The position numbers and the translations under genes were made by a program. A model generated the notes under the pieces. The model made no database searches. It worked only from the letters and a program-made list of their open reading frames with translations, and was not told the origin of the DNA. Below are positions 53,138 through 61,591 of a stretch of 64,000 bases of DNA, one piece after another. The stretch lies in NCBI RefSeq assembly GCF_004320535.1, contig NZ_SIHY01000002.1, forward strand, positions 186,001 through 250,000, read 5' to 3'. Position 1 is the stretch's first letter. Each line of letters opens with the position of its first letter. The stretch comes from Arthrobacter sp. S41 (lineage in GTDB: Bacteria; Actinomycetota; Actinomycetes; Actinomycetales; Micrococcaceae).

Positions 53138-53908
53138 TTAGTTGCCGATCCCGATCGCCGGACCGATCAGGGCATAACCGACAAAGCCGATGGCATCAAG
53201 CAGGAAGTGCGCGATCACCAGTGGCATCACCCGACCGTACTTTTGATAAACCCAGCCGAACACCACGCCCATGAGCATATTGCCGATCATCGGCCCCACT
53301 CCCTGGTACAGGTGGTAACTGCCACGGATCACTGCCGAGCCGAAGATCGTAGTCCACAATCCTAGGTTCAGCTTCTTTGCGTAGGTGAACAGGAAGCCGA
53401 GCATTAGTACTTCTTCGAGGACCGCATGGCGCACCGCCGAGAGCAACAACACCGGTACGCTCCACCAGTAGTCCCCCAGGTTGGCCGCCGAGATCGCGGT
53501 AGTGATCCCCAGTGCTCGACCGGCTGCATAAACGCCTAGGGTGCCAAGCCCCATGGCTAGGAACAGACCGGCGCCAAAGAGCGCATCTTTGCCCGGGGTG
53601 CGTAGGTCAAAGCCGATCTCGCGCACCCCTCGCCCGGTGCTGTGCTTCATCAGGTAAAGGGCCAGCAGCACCGGCACCAAGGCAAAGAGGATATCGAGTA
53701 GCTGGTAGGAGAAGTCAAAAAATTCGCGGTTGCTCAGTTGGTTGTTCAGCGACGTGGTCTGTTCGTGCAACGGTCCGCGGGTGAGTTTGTCGGCGAAGCT
53801 AAGAATCGAGTACACCGCGCTTTGACCCAAGGACAAAGCTAGGACCACAACGATCTCAAATTTCAGGATCTTTCGTGTTGGGCTTGGCCCAAATTCTTCG
53901 ACACTCAC
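53138..53908 (-). CDS. CPBP-family intramembrane protease
   Basis: Membrane protein of about 256 residues with seven to eight helices and the Abi/CPBP catalytic motifs: RHAVLEEVLMLGFL (EE box), RGSYHLYQG (second box with His) and HFLLDAIGF (third box). It may be a CAAX-type protease or bacteriocin immunity factor; the target is unknown. A GTG at 53908 is preferred: TATGAT lies exactly 7 nt upstream, so the transcript is probably leaderless. The frame extends to 53920. Confidence 0.85.
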   Translation of the reverse strand: MSVEEFGPSPTRKILKFEIVVVLALSLGQSAVYSILSFADKLTRGPLHEQTTSLNNQLSNREFFDFSYQLLDILFALVPVLLALYLMKHSTGRGVREIGFDLRTPGKDALFGAGLFLAMGLGTLGVYAAGRALGITTAISAANLGDYWWSVPVLLLSAVRHAVLEEVLMLGFLFTYAKKLNLGLWTTIFGSAVIRGSYHLYQGVGPMIGNMLMGVVFGWVYQKYGRVMPLVIAHFLLDAIGFVGYALIGPAIGIGN

Positions 53909-53981
53909 GCAATAGATCATAGGCTGATTAGGCTGTGTTTGTGCTGAGGTAACCTAAAGGTAGTGAAGTAAAGGAGCATGT

Positions 53982-54827
53982 GTGAGTCGTCCTGCCACCA
54001 GCGAAGAACTGCGTATCGACCGCCAATTACGCCCCGATCTTTCATGGGAAGATGCCGGAGTTAATGAGGGCGGCCAGTTCCACAAGGTAGTCATCGCCAA
54101 TCCGCATTCGGTGATTCGTATGGCCCGCACTCCCCAAGCTAGCGCGCAGATGCCGCGTTCGGTGAAGCTGCTGGAGCAGCTTTCCGGTCAGCTGGATTAT
54201 CAGATCCCGGTGGCGACCTCGCAGATTCTGCAGGTTGACGGGCTCAGTTCGGTGGCCATGAGTTTCGTCCCTGGCAGTGCCCACGAACCGCACTATGGGG
54301 ATCCGAAAGTTTTGGGAAAGCTGGTTAATGATCTGGCTGCTGTTGAATTGGAACCTCTGAGCAAGTATCTGGCCGAGCCCTTTGCTTTCCGCGGTGAGTG
54401 GACCGAAAAACGCCAGCAGCAGTGTTTCGACGCCTTGCCCGATCAACTGCGTGGGGCTGCCAGAAGGCTTTGGGCACAGCTAGATGAGCTGGCCCAGGTC
54501 CCGCCGGGGTTGGTCCACGGCGATCTAGCTGGACACAATATGCACTGGGTGGGTGAAGAGCTGATCGGCATCCTGGACTGGGATCTTGCCGCGGCGTGGG
54601 ATCCTGCGCTGAATACCGCGTACCTGAGCCTGTGGCACGGTCTTCAGATGGTGGATCTGATCGCACCGAATCGGGACGAAGCCTATCGAGCAAAAATCTG
54701 GCTTGGCCTGATGAGTTTGGAGCGGCTCTCCGATACCCTTTTGCGCGCCGATGATCGGAACATCGACAAGCTGATAGACAAGATTGGGCCGCGAATCCTA
54801 GAGGCCGCGCAGGCGGTGAAGAACTGA
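53982..54827 (+). CDS. Aminoglycoside phosphotransferase-family kinase
   Basis: Protein kinase-like fold of 281 residues. The catalytic loop is LVHGDLAGHNMHW and the metal-binding Asp is in GILDWDLAA, as in the APH family. The N-lobe has FHKVVIANPHSVIRMAR with the ATP lysine replaced by R or H in the usual position, so ATP binding may differ from the norm. The substrate is unknown: relatives phosphorylate antibiotics, choline or fructosamine. GTG at 53982 has AAAGGAG 5-9 nt upstream. It is divergent from the CPBP gene. Confidence 0.83.
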   Translation: MSRPATSEELRIDRQLRPDLSWEDAGVNEGGQFHKVVIANPHSVIRMARTPQASAQMPRSVKLLEQLSGQLDYQIPVATSQILQVDGLSSVAMSFVPGSAHEPHYGDPKVLGKLVNDLAAVELEPLSKYLAEPFAFRGEWTEKRQQQCFDALPDQLRGAARRLWAQLDELAQVPPGLVHGDLAGHNMHWVGEELIGILDWDLAAAWDPALNTAYLSLWHGLQMVDLIAPNRDEAYRAKIWLGLMSLERLSDTLLRADDRNIDKLIDKIGPRILEAAQAVKN

Positions 54828-54953
54828 TGGTTGAAGCTCTGGACCCCTGTCCCAACGAAGCGGCCCAACGACTCGCGCATCGCCGTGGAGCGCACAAACT
54901 GAAGCTCATCGGTGAAGGTGTCGAGTTTCTGTTTTTTCAGCGCGGTCATCGGG

Positions 54954-55343
54954 ATGGAACACGAAGGCTATCGGGTGCCGCGAGCACGTGTTTATGACAC
55001 CACAAACAATCCAGCTACTCCAGCTTTGGGCCTGCAACATAAGGAACTAGAGCTCAGCGTCTGGGCGCTTGGAACATTTGCGGGGTATCGCGCTGGGATT
55101 CCGGAATCTTCCGCACTCTACTGCACGGTCGTTGCTGGAGACCGGCAGCTTCAGGAAGGTTCTACACTCTCGATTGTGAAGAGCCCCATTGATGCGGTTA
55201 GAAAGTACTCGGATACCACACGCGTTCAAGGCAGGTTTTACATCTTCAAATGGCGCAAATACGCCTCAGGAATTATGATTTCAAGCGGATCAGAAACGGT
55301 GTTCTCTTCAAACGGAATCCAGTTTCGGGTCATAGCTTTCTAA
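54954..55343 (+). CDS. Hypothetical protein upstream of a lipoprotein, N-terminus uncertain
   Basis: Open frame with a good coding look through 55343. From the ATG at 54954 it gives 129 residues starting MEHEGYRVPRARVYDTTNN. A frame extension to a GTG at 54912 is possible (143 residues). No family is recognised. It has a single Cys, and YIFKWRKYASGIMIS suggests a beta-rich fold. It lies 12 bp before the lipoprotein gene, so the two are probably one unit. Base composition is lower in GC than the flanks. No good ribosome-binding site precedes either start, so the gene may be truncated at the 5' end. Confidence 0.5.
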   Translation: MEHEGYRVPRARVYDTTNNPATPALGLQHKELELSVWALGTFAGYRAGIPESSALYCTVVAGDRQLQEGSTLSIVKSPIDAVRKYSDTTRVQGRFYIFKWRKYASGIMISSGSETVFSSNGIQFRVIAF

Positions 55344-55355
55344 ACGAGGGAAATA

Positions 55356-55790
55356 TTGAAACTGAAAGAGGCACTGCCACTCGCTTTCGTTGTAGGCATT
55401 TCGGTTGCACTCACAGGATGTTCGGTCAGCGACTCCAACGCTCCGACGCGGAAGAGTTCGGAGACTTTAGAACCGATGCAAAGCCACGAGCTCGTGGCGA
55501 TCGCCACGACAGTTGAAGATGAGGACCAAAAGATATCTCTTGCTGTTCCACTTCAAGGTGGCAGCTATTCCGTGATACTTGAGTGCTCAGGCGAAAACAA
55601 CTCGTCTGTCATCACATGGCAAAGCGATAAGAAGCAGAACCATGGCCAAATCACCGTTCCGTGCAACCGTGAAGGCGGAATGGTCCGCGAACAAATCACC
55701 CTCGACGGTTATTCAAATTCGCTGACTTTCGTCACGCGCAATTTGGTAGGACATGAACTCAAAGTATCTGTTGCACCGGTCGCATCATAG
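55356..55790 (+). CDS. Small lipoprotein of unknown function
   Basis: Protein of 144 residues. A lipoprotein signal peptide ends in ALTGC (lipidated C22), followed by a Ser/Thr/Asn-rich linker. A beta-rich domain (about 50-144) has two more Cys, C78 and C103 (ILECSG, TVPCNREGG), that could pair. The start is TTG at 55356 with GAGGGAAATA before it. It belongs with the gene just upstream. No family is recognised; the domain could be a binding protein at the membrane surface. Confidence 0.7.
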   Translation: MKLKEALPLAFVVGISVALTGCSVSDSNAPTRKSSETLEPMQSHELVAIATTVEDEDQKISLAVPLQGGSYSVILECSGENNSSVITWQSDKKQNHGQITVPCNREGGMVREQITLDGYSNSLTFVTRNLVGHELKVSVAPVAS

Positions 55791-55868
55791 TTATTGTTGA
55801 GGCTGTCGTTACCCCGCTCGAACACGTTTTAGCGAATCAGCGGTTTGTTCGATAACTTCTGGGGAAGC

Positions 55869-55908
55869 AAGAGGCCCATCCAAACTTGATGTTCGGATGG
55901 GCCTCTTG
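55869..55908. terminator. Convergent terminator before tpx
   Basis: Arms CAAGAGGCCCATCC and GGATGGGCCTCTTG, perfect 14 bp with a 12-nt loop. It separates the lipoprotein gene (stop 55790) from the convergent tpx gene (stop 55937). Confidence 0.82.
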
Positions 55909-55936
55909 TGCGCATCAGGATTGATGCGACAAGTGA

Positions 55937-56434
55937 TTAGCTCAGTGCTGCGATAGCTGCATCGTAGTCTGGCTCGGTGGTGATTTCCGGAACAACCTGG
56001 GTGTAGGTCACCTTGCCGGTTTCGTCCAAGACGATGACCGAGCGGGCCAGCAGGCCAGCCAGTGGACCGTCGATCTGGGTTACGCCGTAATCCGAACCGA
56101 AGTCCGAACGGAAGACCGAAGCAGCCGAAACATTCTCGATGTTCTCTGCACCGCAGAAGCGGCCCAGTGCGAATGGCAGGTCAGCAGAAACGCACACAAC
56201 GGTGGTGTTCTCTAGGCCAGCAGCCAGCTCGTTGAATTGACGAACGCTAGCAGCGCAAACGCCGGTATCAACCGACGGGAAGATGTTCAAGACAACGCGA
56301 CGGCCAGCCAGCGAATCGCTGGTGAGGTCCGCAAGGTCGGTGTCGGTGAGGGTGAATGATGGAGCCTGCGCGCCTACGGCTGGCAGTTCACCAATGGTCT
56401 GTACGGGAGTTCCCTTAAAAGCAGTATTAGCCAT
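55937..56434 (-). CDS. tpx: Thiol peroxidase
   Basis: Atypical 2-Cys peroxiredoxin of 165 residues that reduces peroxides with thioredoxin. The peroxidatic Cys is in [15 protein letters not shown] and the resolving Cys in [14 protein letters not shown]. The N-terminus [18 protein letters not shown] and the length match the Tpx family. It is a single gene in the cytosol, 79 bp from hutI on the same strand. Confidence 0.97.
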   Translation of the reverse strand: MANTAFKGTPVQTIGELPAVGAQAPSFTLTDTDLADLTSDSLAGRRVVLNIFPSVDTGVCAASVRQFNELAAGLENTTVVCVSADLPFALGRFCGAENIENVSAASVFRSDFGSDYGVTQIDGPLAGLLARSVIVLDETGKVTYTQVVPEITTEPDYDAAIAALS

Positions 56435-56513
56435 GGTTCTTGTTTATCACGAATGCCTATTTGACTGCCAGATTTTCGACAATCCGGCCGGAACAAGTCG
56501 TGGGGTTATCGCC

Positions 56514-57704
56514 TCAGCGCACCAGCTGGCCTGCTTGATAAACACTGTGCGTCAGGTCCATTCCCGGCCGATAAGCCAGGTGTGCAGCCCCCGGAGCATC
56601 AAGAACGTGCAGGTCTGCACGCTTGCCAACCTCGATGGAACCCACTTGTTCGGCAATGCCCAGTGCCAGCGCTCCGCCATAGGTGGCTGCCTCGATGGCT
56701 TCGGCCAATGACAGGTTCATTTGCAACACCGCGGTAGCCACGCAGAAGTTCATGTTGCTGGTGTAGCTGGTTCCGGGATTGCAGTTACTGGCCAAGGCAA
56801 TGTTCACCCCAGCGTCCAATAGCTCACGCCCTGGGGCCAGCGGCTGCCTGGTCGACAAGTCGCAAGCAGGCAGACAGGTGGCTACAGTTCCTGGCTTCCC
56901 AGAGCGAGTCTGGCGATCCCATTTGCTCCAGCTTCCGGCGAGCGCCTGGATATCCGAGTCGTCTAGGTAATTTACGTGGTCTACCGAATGGCTACCGAAT
57001 TCGACGGCCAGCTTCACCCCAGGGCCTGCGCCCAGCTGGTTTCCGTGAACTTTGGTCGACAGATTTTTGTCTTGGGCTGCTTGCAGAACGCGACGGGTTT
57101 GCTCCTCGTTGAAGGCTCCGCGCTCGCAGAATACATCAACAAAGTCGACCTGCTCTGCCACTGCATCAAGCATGGGACCGGCAACCAGGTCGGTATATTC
57201 ATCGGCGTCGGAACCGGCAGGAACCAGATGCGCTCCAAGGAAGGTGAGGGTATCGACGATTGGTCCGCCCAAGCGCGCATGACGGATCTCCTCAGTCAGC
57301 TCCAAACCGTAGCCGGTTTTGGTTTCCATCCATGTTGTTCCCATGGATAGGGCTTCGGCACGGCGTGAGGTGACTAAATTAGTAAGCTCGTCATCGGTCA
57401 GGTTTCTGGTGGCTGAGGTGGTGACCGCAATTCCGCCGGCTGCGTAGGACTGGCCGGCCATGCGGGCAACAAACTCTTCGGCTCGGTCTCCCCCAAAGAG
57501 CAGGTGACTGTGTGAGTCGACCCAACCTGGCAGCACGGTTTTTCCCGTAAGGTCGTGAACTGTATCGGCTGTTGGTGCTTCAGCCGCGGCGCCGATCCAC
57601 TGGATTCGGTCCTCACAGATGAGTACTGCGGCGTTCTGCAACACGCTGCCGGTGGCATCAACGGTGACAAGTTGAGCGATATTCGTCAGCAATGTTGTAC
57701 CCAT
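56514..57704 (-). CDS. hutI: Imidazolonepropionase
   Basis: Amidohydrolase of 396 residues, third step of histidine degradation (imidazolonepropionate to formiminoglutamate). The metal site is DSHSHLLFGGDRAEEF; other family marks are TTWMETKTGYGLELTEE, KVHGNQLGAGPGV, HVNYLDDSD and ALASNCNPGTSYTSNMN. ATG at 57704 has GGAAGGGCC upstream; the frame to 57758 is less likely. The other hut genes are not in the window. Confidence 0.94.
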   Translation of the reverse strand: MGTTLLTNIAQLVTVDATGSVLQNAAVLICEDRIQWIGAAAEAPTADTVHDLTGKTVLPGWVDSHSHLLFGGDRAEEFVARMAGQSYAAGGIAVTTSATRNLTDDELTNLVTSRRAEALSMGTTWMETKTGYGLELTEEIRHARLGGPIVDTLTFLGAHLVPAGSDADEYTDLVAGPMLDAVAEQVDFVDVFCERGAFNEEQTRRVLQAAQDKNLSTKVHGNQLGAGPGVKLAVEFGSHSVDHVNYLDDSDIQALAGSWSKWDRQTRSGKPGTVATCLPACDLSTRQPLAPGRELLDAGVNIALASNCNPGTSYTSNMNFCVATAVLQMNLSLAEAIEAATYGGALALGIAEQVGSIEVGKRADLHVLDAPGAAHLAYRPGMDLTHSVYQAGQLVR

Positions 57705-57865
57705 GGGCTGGCCCTTCCAGTTATCTGCCGCAGCTCGCCGCGTGCAAGCGATTAACAATTTCCCTACTCTTCTTGAGCCTACGCGGTAGGGATGTGAAGT
57801 TTTTGTTCTCGCCCAGTTTCGAATCCGGGATTTCAGACGTGCGTCTCGAAGGGGCAGATATAGCA

Positions 57866-57922
57866 GCGGCCTCGGTCCCTACTGAGCATCTGCAAGTGAT
57901 GTTCGGCAGGGACCGAGGCCGT
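57866..57922. terminator. Terminator of the sugar ABC operon
   Basis: Arms GCGGCCTCGGTCCCT and AGGGACCGAGGCCGT with a 27-nt loop that may fold further. It lies 28 bp after the last permease gene (stop 57950). No strong T tract. Confidence 0.7.
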
Positions 57923-57949
57923 TGGTGAGATGGTGATTCCAGCTTTGCT

Positions 57950-58897
57950 TTAGCCCTTGGTTGCTCCGGCGAGCAGACCTCGAACGAAGAAGCGCTGCAG
58001 CGCAAAGAACACTGCCAGAGGAACGATCATCGAAATGAACGCGCCCGCGGTGAGCAGCTCCCACGATTGTCCGTAGGTACCCGAGAGATCCTGCAACGCT
58101 TTGGTAATCGGTAGTTCTCCACCGGAGGTGAAGACCGTTGCCACCAAGAGGTCATTCCATACCCAGAGGAATTGGAAAATTCCGAAAGATGCAATCGCGG
58201 GCATGGACAAGGGAAGAACAATTCGCGAGAAGATCTTTCCATGACCAGCACCATCAACTCGGGCGGCCTCGATGACTTCGTTAGGGATTTCCGAAATGAA
58301 GTTGTGCAACATGAATATTGCTAGCGGCAAGGCAATGATGGTGTGGGCAATCCAGACCTTGGCATAGGCACCGTCAAGTCCATTGATGCCCAACCCCGGC
58401 AGGATATACAGCCCACCGATTTTCACTCCGTCCGAAAATAGCTGGAGCAACGGAACCAACACCATTTGGATCGGAACAATCTGCAGGGCAAACACCAGAA
58501 CGAACAGCGTATTGCGACCTTTGAAATTGATCCAAGCAAATGCGTAGGCCGCGAGGCTGGCAATGATGATCGGTATAATCGCCGCCGGAATGGTGATGAC
58601 CAGCGAGTTCAAGAATGCTTTGGACAACGGCAAGCTATCACCCGAAGCGAAGGCCTGAGCGTAATTGTCCAACGTGAATGACGGATTGGACAGGGCCGTC
58701 CACCAGCCCGAGGTCTTGATGTCATCTGCTTGCCTGAATGAGGAGACAAAAAGGCCAAAGGTAGGGATGGTCCATACCGCAGCAATGATAAATGCGGCGA
58801 GGGTAGCCCCGCGAGAAGTAGTGGCCTTACGCAGCTTCCCGCTGGTTTTTTCGGTGGCCTTGATCAGGCGCCGAGATGATTCGCTGACGGCGCTCAT
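57950..58897 (-). CDS. ABC transporter permease, alpha-glucoside type (AglG-like)
   Basis: Permease of 315 residues with six helices after a basic cytosolic N-terminus. The EAA loop is EAARVDGAGHGKIFSRIVLPLSMPAIASFG. The first-half sequence (TDDIKTSGWW, SFTLDNYAQAF) resembles AglG/GguB-type permeases for alpha-glucosides. The ATG at 58897 overlaps the stop of the upstream permease by one base. It is the last gene of the operon. Confidence 0.9.
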   Translation of the reverse strand: MSAVSESSRRLIKATEKTSGKLRKATTSRGATLAAFIIAAVWTIPTFGLFVSSFRQADDIKTSGWWTALSNPSFTLDNYAQAFASGDSLPLSKAFLNSLVITIPAAIIPIIIASLAAYAFAWINFKGRNTLFVLVFALQIVPIQMVLVPLLQLFSDGVKIGGLYILPGLGINGLDGAYAKVWIAHTIIALPLAIFMLHNFISEIPNEVIEAARVDGAGHGKIFSRIVLPLSMPAIASFGIFQFLWVWNDLLVATVFTSGGELPITKALQDLSGTYGQSWELLTAGAFISMIVPLAVFFALQRFFVRGLLAGATKG

Positions 58898-60042
58898 CAG
58901 ATGCCCCTTTGTTTATTGTGCTGTCGAACGTTGTAGATGATGATCGGCAAAACCAAGATAAACAAGATGACTGCCAACGCCGAGCTGTAGCCGGTGCGGG
59001 CACCGAGTTGGAACTGGCGCACCATCTCGAAGGCGAGCACCGTGGTATCTGAACGGCCACCGGTCATCGATGAGACGATGTCGTAAACCTTGAGCGAAGC
59101 AATCGAAATGGTGGTCAAGACAACGATCACTGAAGAACGAATCCCGGGAAGAGTGACATTGGCGAAGCGTTGCCATGGGCTTGCCCCATCAAGGTCAGCT
59201 GCTTCAAGTTGCTCAGTAGGTACACCCTTGATCGCTGCGGAGAGGATCACCATGGCGAATCCGGCTTGTGTCCAGATCAAGATGATGACCAGGAACAGTG
59301 TGTTCCATGGTTCAAGCCCGAGCCAGTCAACAGGTTTAGCACCAAATGCGGTGATGATGGCATTCAGAACACCGATCTGGTCGCCTTGACGGGTGTCGTA
59401 GAAGAACTTAAAAATGATCGATGCGCCGACAAATGAAATTGCCATTGGCATGAACACCAGAAGTTTGAAGAACTTCTCGCCGCGGCTCTTATCGATGAAC
59501 ACTGCATAGGCCAGGCCGATAATCGTTGACACCACGGGAGCTACCAGTACCCAAACCAAGGTATTGAGCAACGCGGTCACACCATCAGGGCTAGTGAAGA
59601 CCCAGGCAAAGTTCGAAAGTCCGACAAAGCCGGATCCGTCATTGGCCATAAATGCGCTGAACGCGGTTCTGATGGTTGGGTAGATCAACCCGATGGCGAG
59701 CAACAACGCTGCCGGGGCCAAAAAGCCTGTGAGTTGAAGTAGGGAGCCTGCGCCGTGACGTGAGCGTCGGTCCATGAAAAAGAGTATCGCGCCGAGCACG
59801 GCAGCAATCGCGGCAACCCACATCACTGAGTTGTACAGCCCTAGGATCAGCAAGATGATGACCGGAACTAGTACGGCGGCGGCAAGCCGAACGATGGTGA
59901 AGGCGCGGCCTCGTTTAGTGGCTAGCTCTACAAAAGCCAGAATCACAAAGACCAGCACGCCGAAAACGAGAAGAACTATGGGTATTTGGCCCAGCGGTGG
60001 CACACCAGCAAGCCACTGGAAAAATTCAGACATAACAGACAA
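58897..60042 (-). CDS. ABC transporter permease, alpha-glucoside type (AglF-like)
   Basis: Permease of 381 residues. An extra N-terminal block of about three helices (residues about 15-110) precedes the usual six, a mark of AglF-like proteins. The EAA loop is EAADLDGASPWQRFANVTLPGIRSSVIVVL, and ILIWTQAGFAMVIL precedes it. It follows the binding-protein gene with a 59-bp gap. No ATPase is encoded in the operon. Confidence 0.9.
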   Translation of the reverse strand: MSVMSEFFQWLAGVPPLGQIPIVLLVFGVLVFVILAFVELATKRGRAFTIVRLAAAVLVPVIILLILGLYNSVMWVAAIAAVLGAILFFMDRRSRHGAGSLLQLTGFLAPAALLLAIGLIYPTIRTAFSAFMANDGSGFVGLSNFAWVFTSPDGVTALLNTLVWVLVAPVVSTIIGLAYAVFIDKSRGEKFFKLLVFMPMAISFVGASIIFKFFYDTRQGDQIGVLNAIITAFGAKPVDWLGLEPWNTLFLVIILIWTQAGFAMVILSAAIKGVPTEQLEAADLDGASPWQRFANVTLPGIRSSVIVVLTTISIASLKVYDIVSSMTGGRSDTTVLAFEMVRQFQLGARTGYSSALAVILFILVLPIIIYNVRQHNKQRGI

Positions 60043-60101
60043 CTCCTACAACGCCGTCAATGGCCGGCAGAACCGGCCATTGACGATGAGTTAATCGGTG
60101 A

Positions 60102-61466
60102 CTAAGAGTCATAACCGGACTGAATGTTTTCAAGCACTTCCTTGGTGGACTTGCCATCAACCCAGTCCACTAGTCCCTTCCAGAAGGAGTCGGAACCGAC
60201 GCTCTTTGGCATCAAGTCCGAACCATCAAAGCGGAAGGTGGTATTTGGATCCTGGAGAAGCTCAACAGCGGAGCGCAACAGGTCGCTGCTGGCATTTTTA
60301 GGATCCAGTCCGGAGTTTGCAGAAATGACGCCACCGAGTGAAACGCGGCTATTGGCCCAGTCTGCGCTGGCCAGGTATTCCTGAACCTTGGCGGTGTCTT
60401 CATCGTTGGAGAAGGCAGCAACAAATTCGCCACCGCCAACGACGGATACCGGATCATCGGCCTTAGCAGGTGGGGCAACAAACGCCCAGACATCTCCATC
60501 TGGTGCAACGGTGGTCTTTTTACCGTCAGCATTCTTGGAGTCCAAAACATAACCTTCCAAGAAGGATGCCTGGTGGGTCAGTGGGCAGGTTCCCTTGGCC
60601 ACTGCGGTGGACACGTCGCCGAATGCGGTGGAGTTGATCGACTTAACGTCACCATATCCGGCATTCACCTGCTTTGGATCCAACAGGATCTTTCCCACCG
60701 ATTCGAAGGCACTGGTGACTTCTGGGGAAGTAAATTCTAGATCGCCAGCAACCCACTTGTCGTAGGCTTCGGTTCCGGCCTGACGCAGTACGGCGTCTTC
60801 AATCCAGTCGGTGCCCGGCCAGCCTGAGGCTTCACCTGAAGCAAATCCGGCACACCACGCTGGCTCGTTGGTCTTCTTAGAAATCTCGGTGCCAAGGTTG
60901 GTCATCTCGTCCCAGGTCTTCGGTACGCTCACACCCCACTCTTCGAACTGCTTTGGTGAGTACCAGACATAACCCTTGACGCTGGCCATCAGTGGAACGC
61001 CGTACTGGACGCCTTCAACCTTGCCGTAGTTCTGCCAGTCTTCGGACCAGTTGCTTTGCAGTTGGCTCTGCACTGCTTCGGGAAGTTTTTGTACCTTGCC
61101 CTGCGCCACGGTGGCCTGCAGAAGACCCGGCTGCGGGAATACGGCCAAGTCTGGGGTGTCTCCACCTTGGACCTTGATGCCGATCTGAGATTCAAAGTTC
61201 TTGTCGCCCGTGTAGCGGATCTTGATGTTGTTCTCCTCGGACCACTTGGCCCAAGACTTTTCCAACAATTTGGCTTCGAGGCCGGTCACCGGACCATAGA
61301 TGTCAACAACACCATCGGCCTTACCTACTTGGGCTTCGCCTCCGCCACCACCGGAAGCATTAGGGTCATTCGGGTCTGCACCGCCGGAGCATCCTGCCAG
61401 AAGCATGCTGATCGCTGCCACTGAAATAAGCGGCGCGAACTTCAATCCGCGTTTTGTACTTTTCAT
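60102..61466 (-). CDS. Sugar-binding lipoprotein, alpha-glucoside type (AglE-like)
   Basis: Extracellular solute-binding protein of 454 residues. The lipobox LLAGC gives lipidated C26, followed by a Gly-rich linker. SVKGYVWYSPKQFEEWGVSVPKTWDEM and CAGFASGEASGWPGTDWIEDAVLRQAG are typical of alpha-glucoside and trehalose binders. ATG at 61466 has GGTGGAGGACAGC upstream; the frame to 61562 is spurious. It is the first transporter gene, 125 bp after the LacI-type regulator. Confidence 0.9.
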   Translation of the reverse strand: MKSTKRGLKFAPLISVAAISMLLAGCSGGADPNDPNASGGGGGEAQVGKADGVVDIYGPVTGLEAKLLEKSWAKWSEENNIKIRYTGDKNFESQIGIKVQGGDTPDLAVFPQPGLLQATVAQGKVQKLPEAVQSQLQSNWSEDWQNYGKVEGVQYGVPLMASVKGYVWYSPKQFEEWGVSVPKTWDEMTNLGTEISKKTNEPAWCAGFASGEASGWPGTDWIEDAVLRQAGTEAYDKWVAGDLEFTSPEVTSAFESVGKILLDPKQVNAGYGDVKSINSTAFGDVSTAVAKGTCPLTHQASFLEGYVLDSKNADGKKTTVAPDGDVWAFVAPPAKADDPVSVVGGGEFVAAFSNDEDTAKVQEYLASADWANSRVSLGGVISANSGLDPKNASSDLLRSAVELLQDPNTTFRFDGSDLMPKSVGSDSFWKGLVDWVDGKSTKEVLENIQSGYDS

Positions 61467-61591
61467 GCTGTCCTCCACCTTGAGTAGCACCGAGCGCGTT
61501 AATCCGGCCTGGCGCGAATGATCTCTCTTATAGTGACGTAGATCATCGACGCGCGTCAACACTTGCGCTTAAATGCACAGCAGAAAGTAGA
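61467..61591. promoter_or_regulatory. Promoter region of the sugar ABC operon
   Basis: Holds GACGCGCGTC (61548-61557), a perfect palindrome, and the half-symmetric TTGCGCTTAA (61563-61572). TATAAG on the minus strand (about 61533-61528) is a possible -10. Either palindrome could be the LacI operator; I cannot choose. Confidence 0.4.

Noticed and set aside
53940-53965. Iron half-box (TTAGGTTA) between the CPBP and APH genes
   Set aside because: Only one half matches (12 of 19) and there is no dyad.
54827-54997. 56-codon frame starting in the APH stop (TGATG overlap)
   Set aside because: No family resemblance or start signal beyond the overlap, and the minus strand shows an equally good open stretch; probably chance or a remnant.
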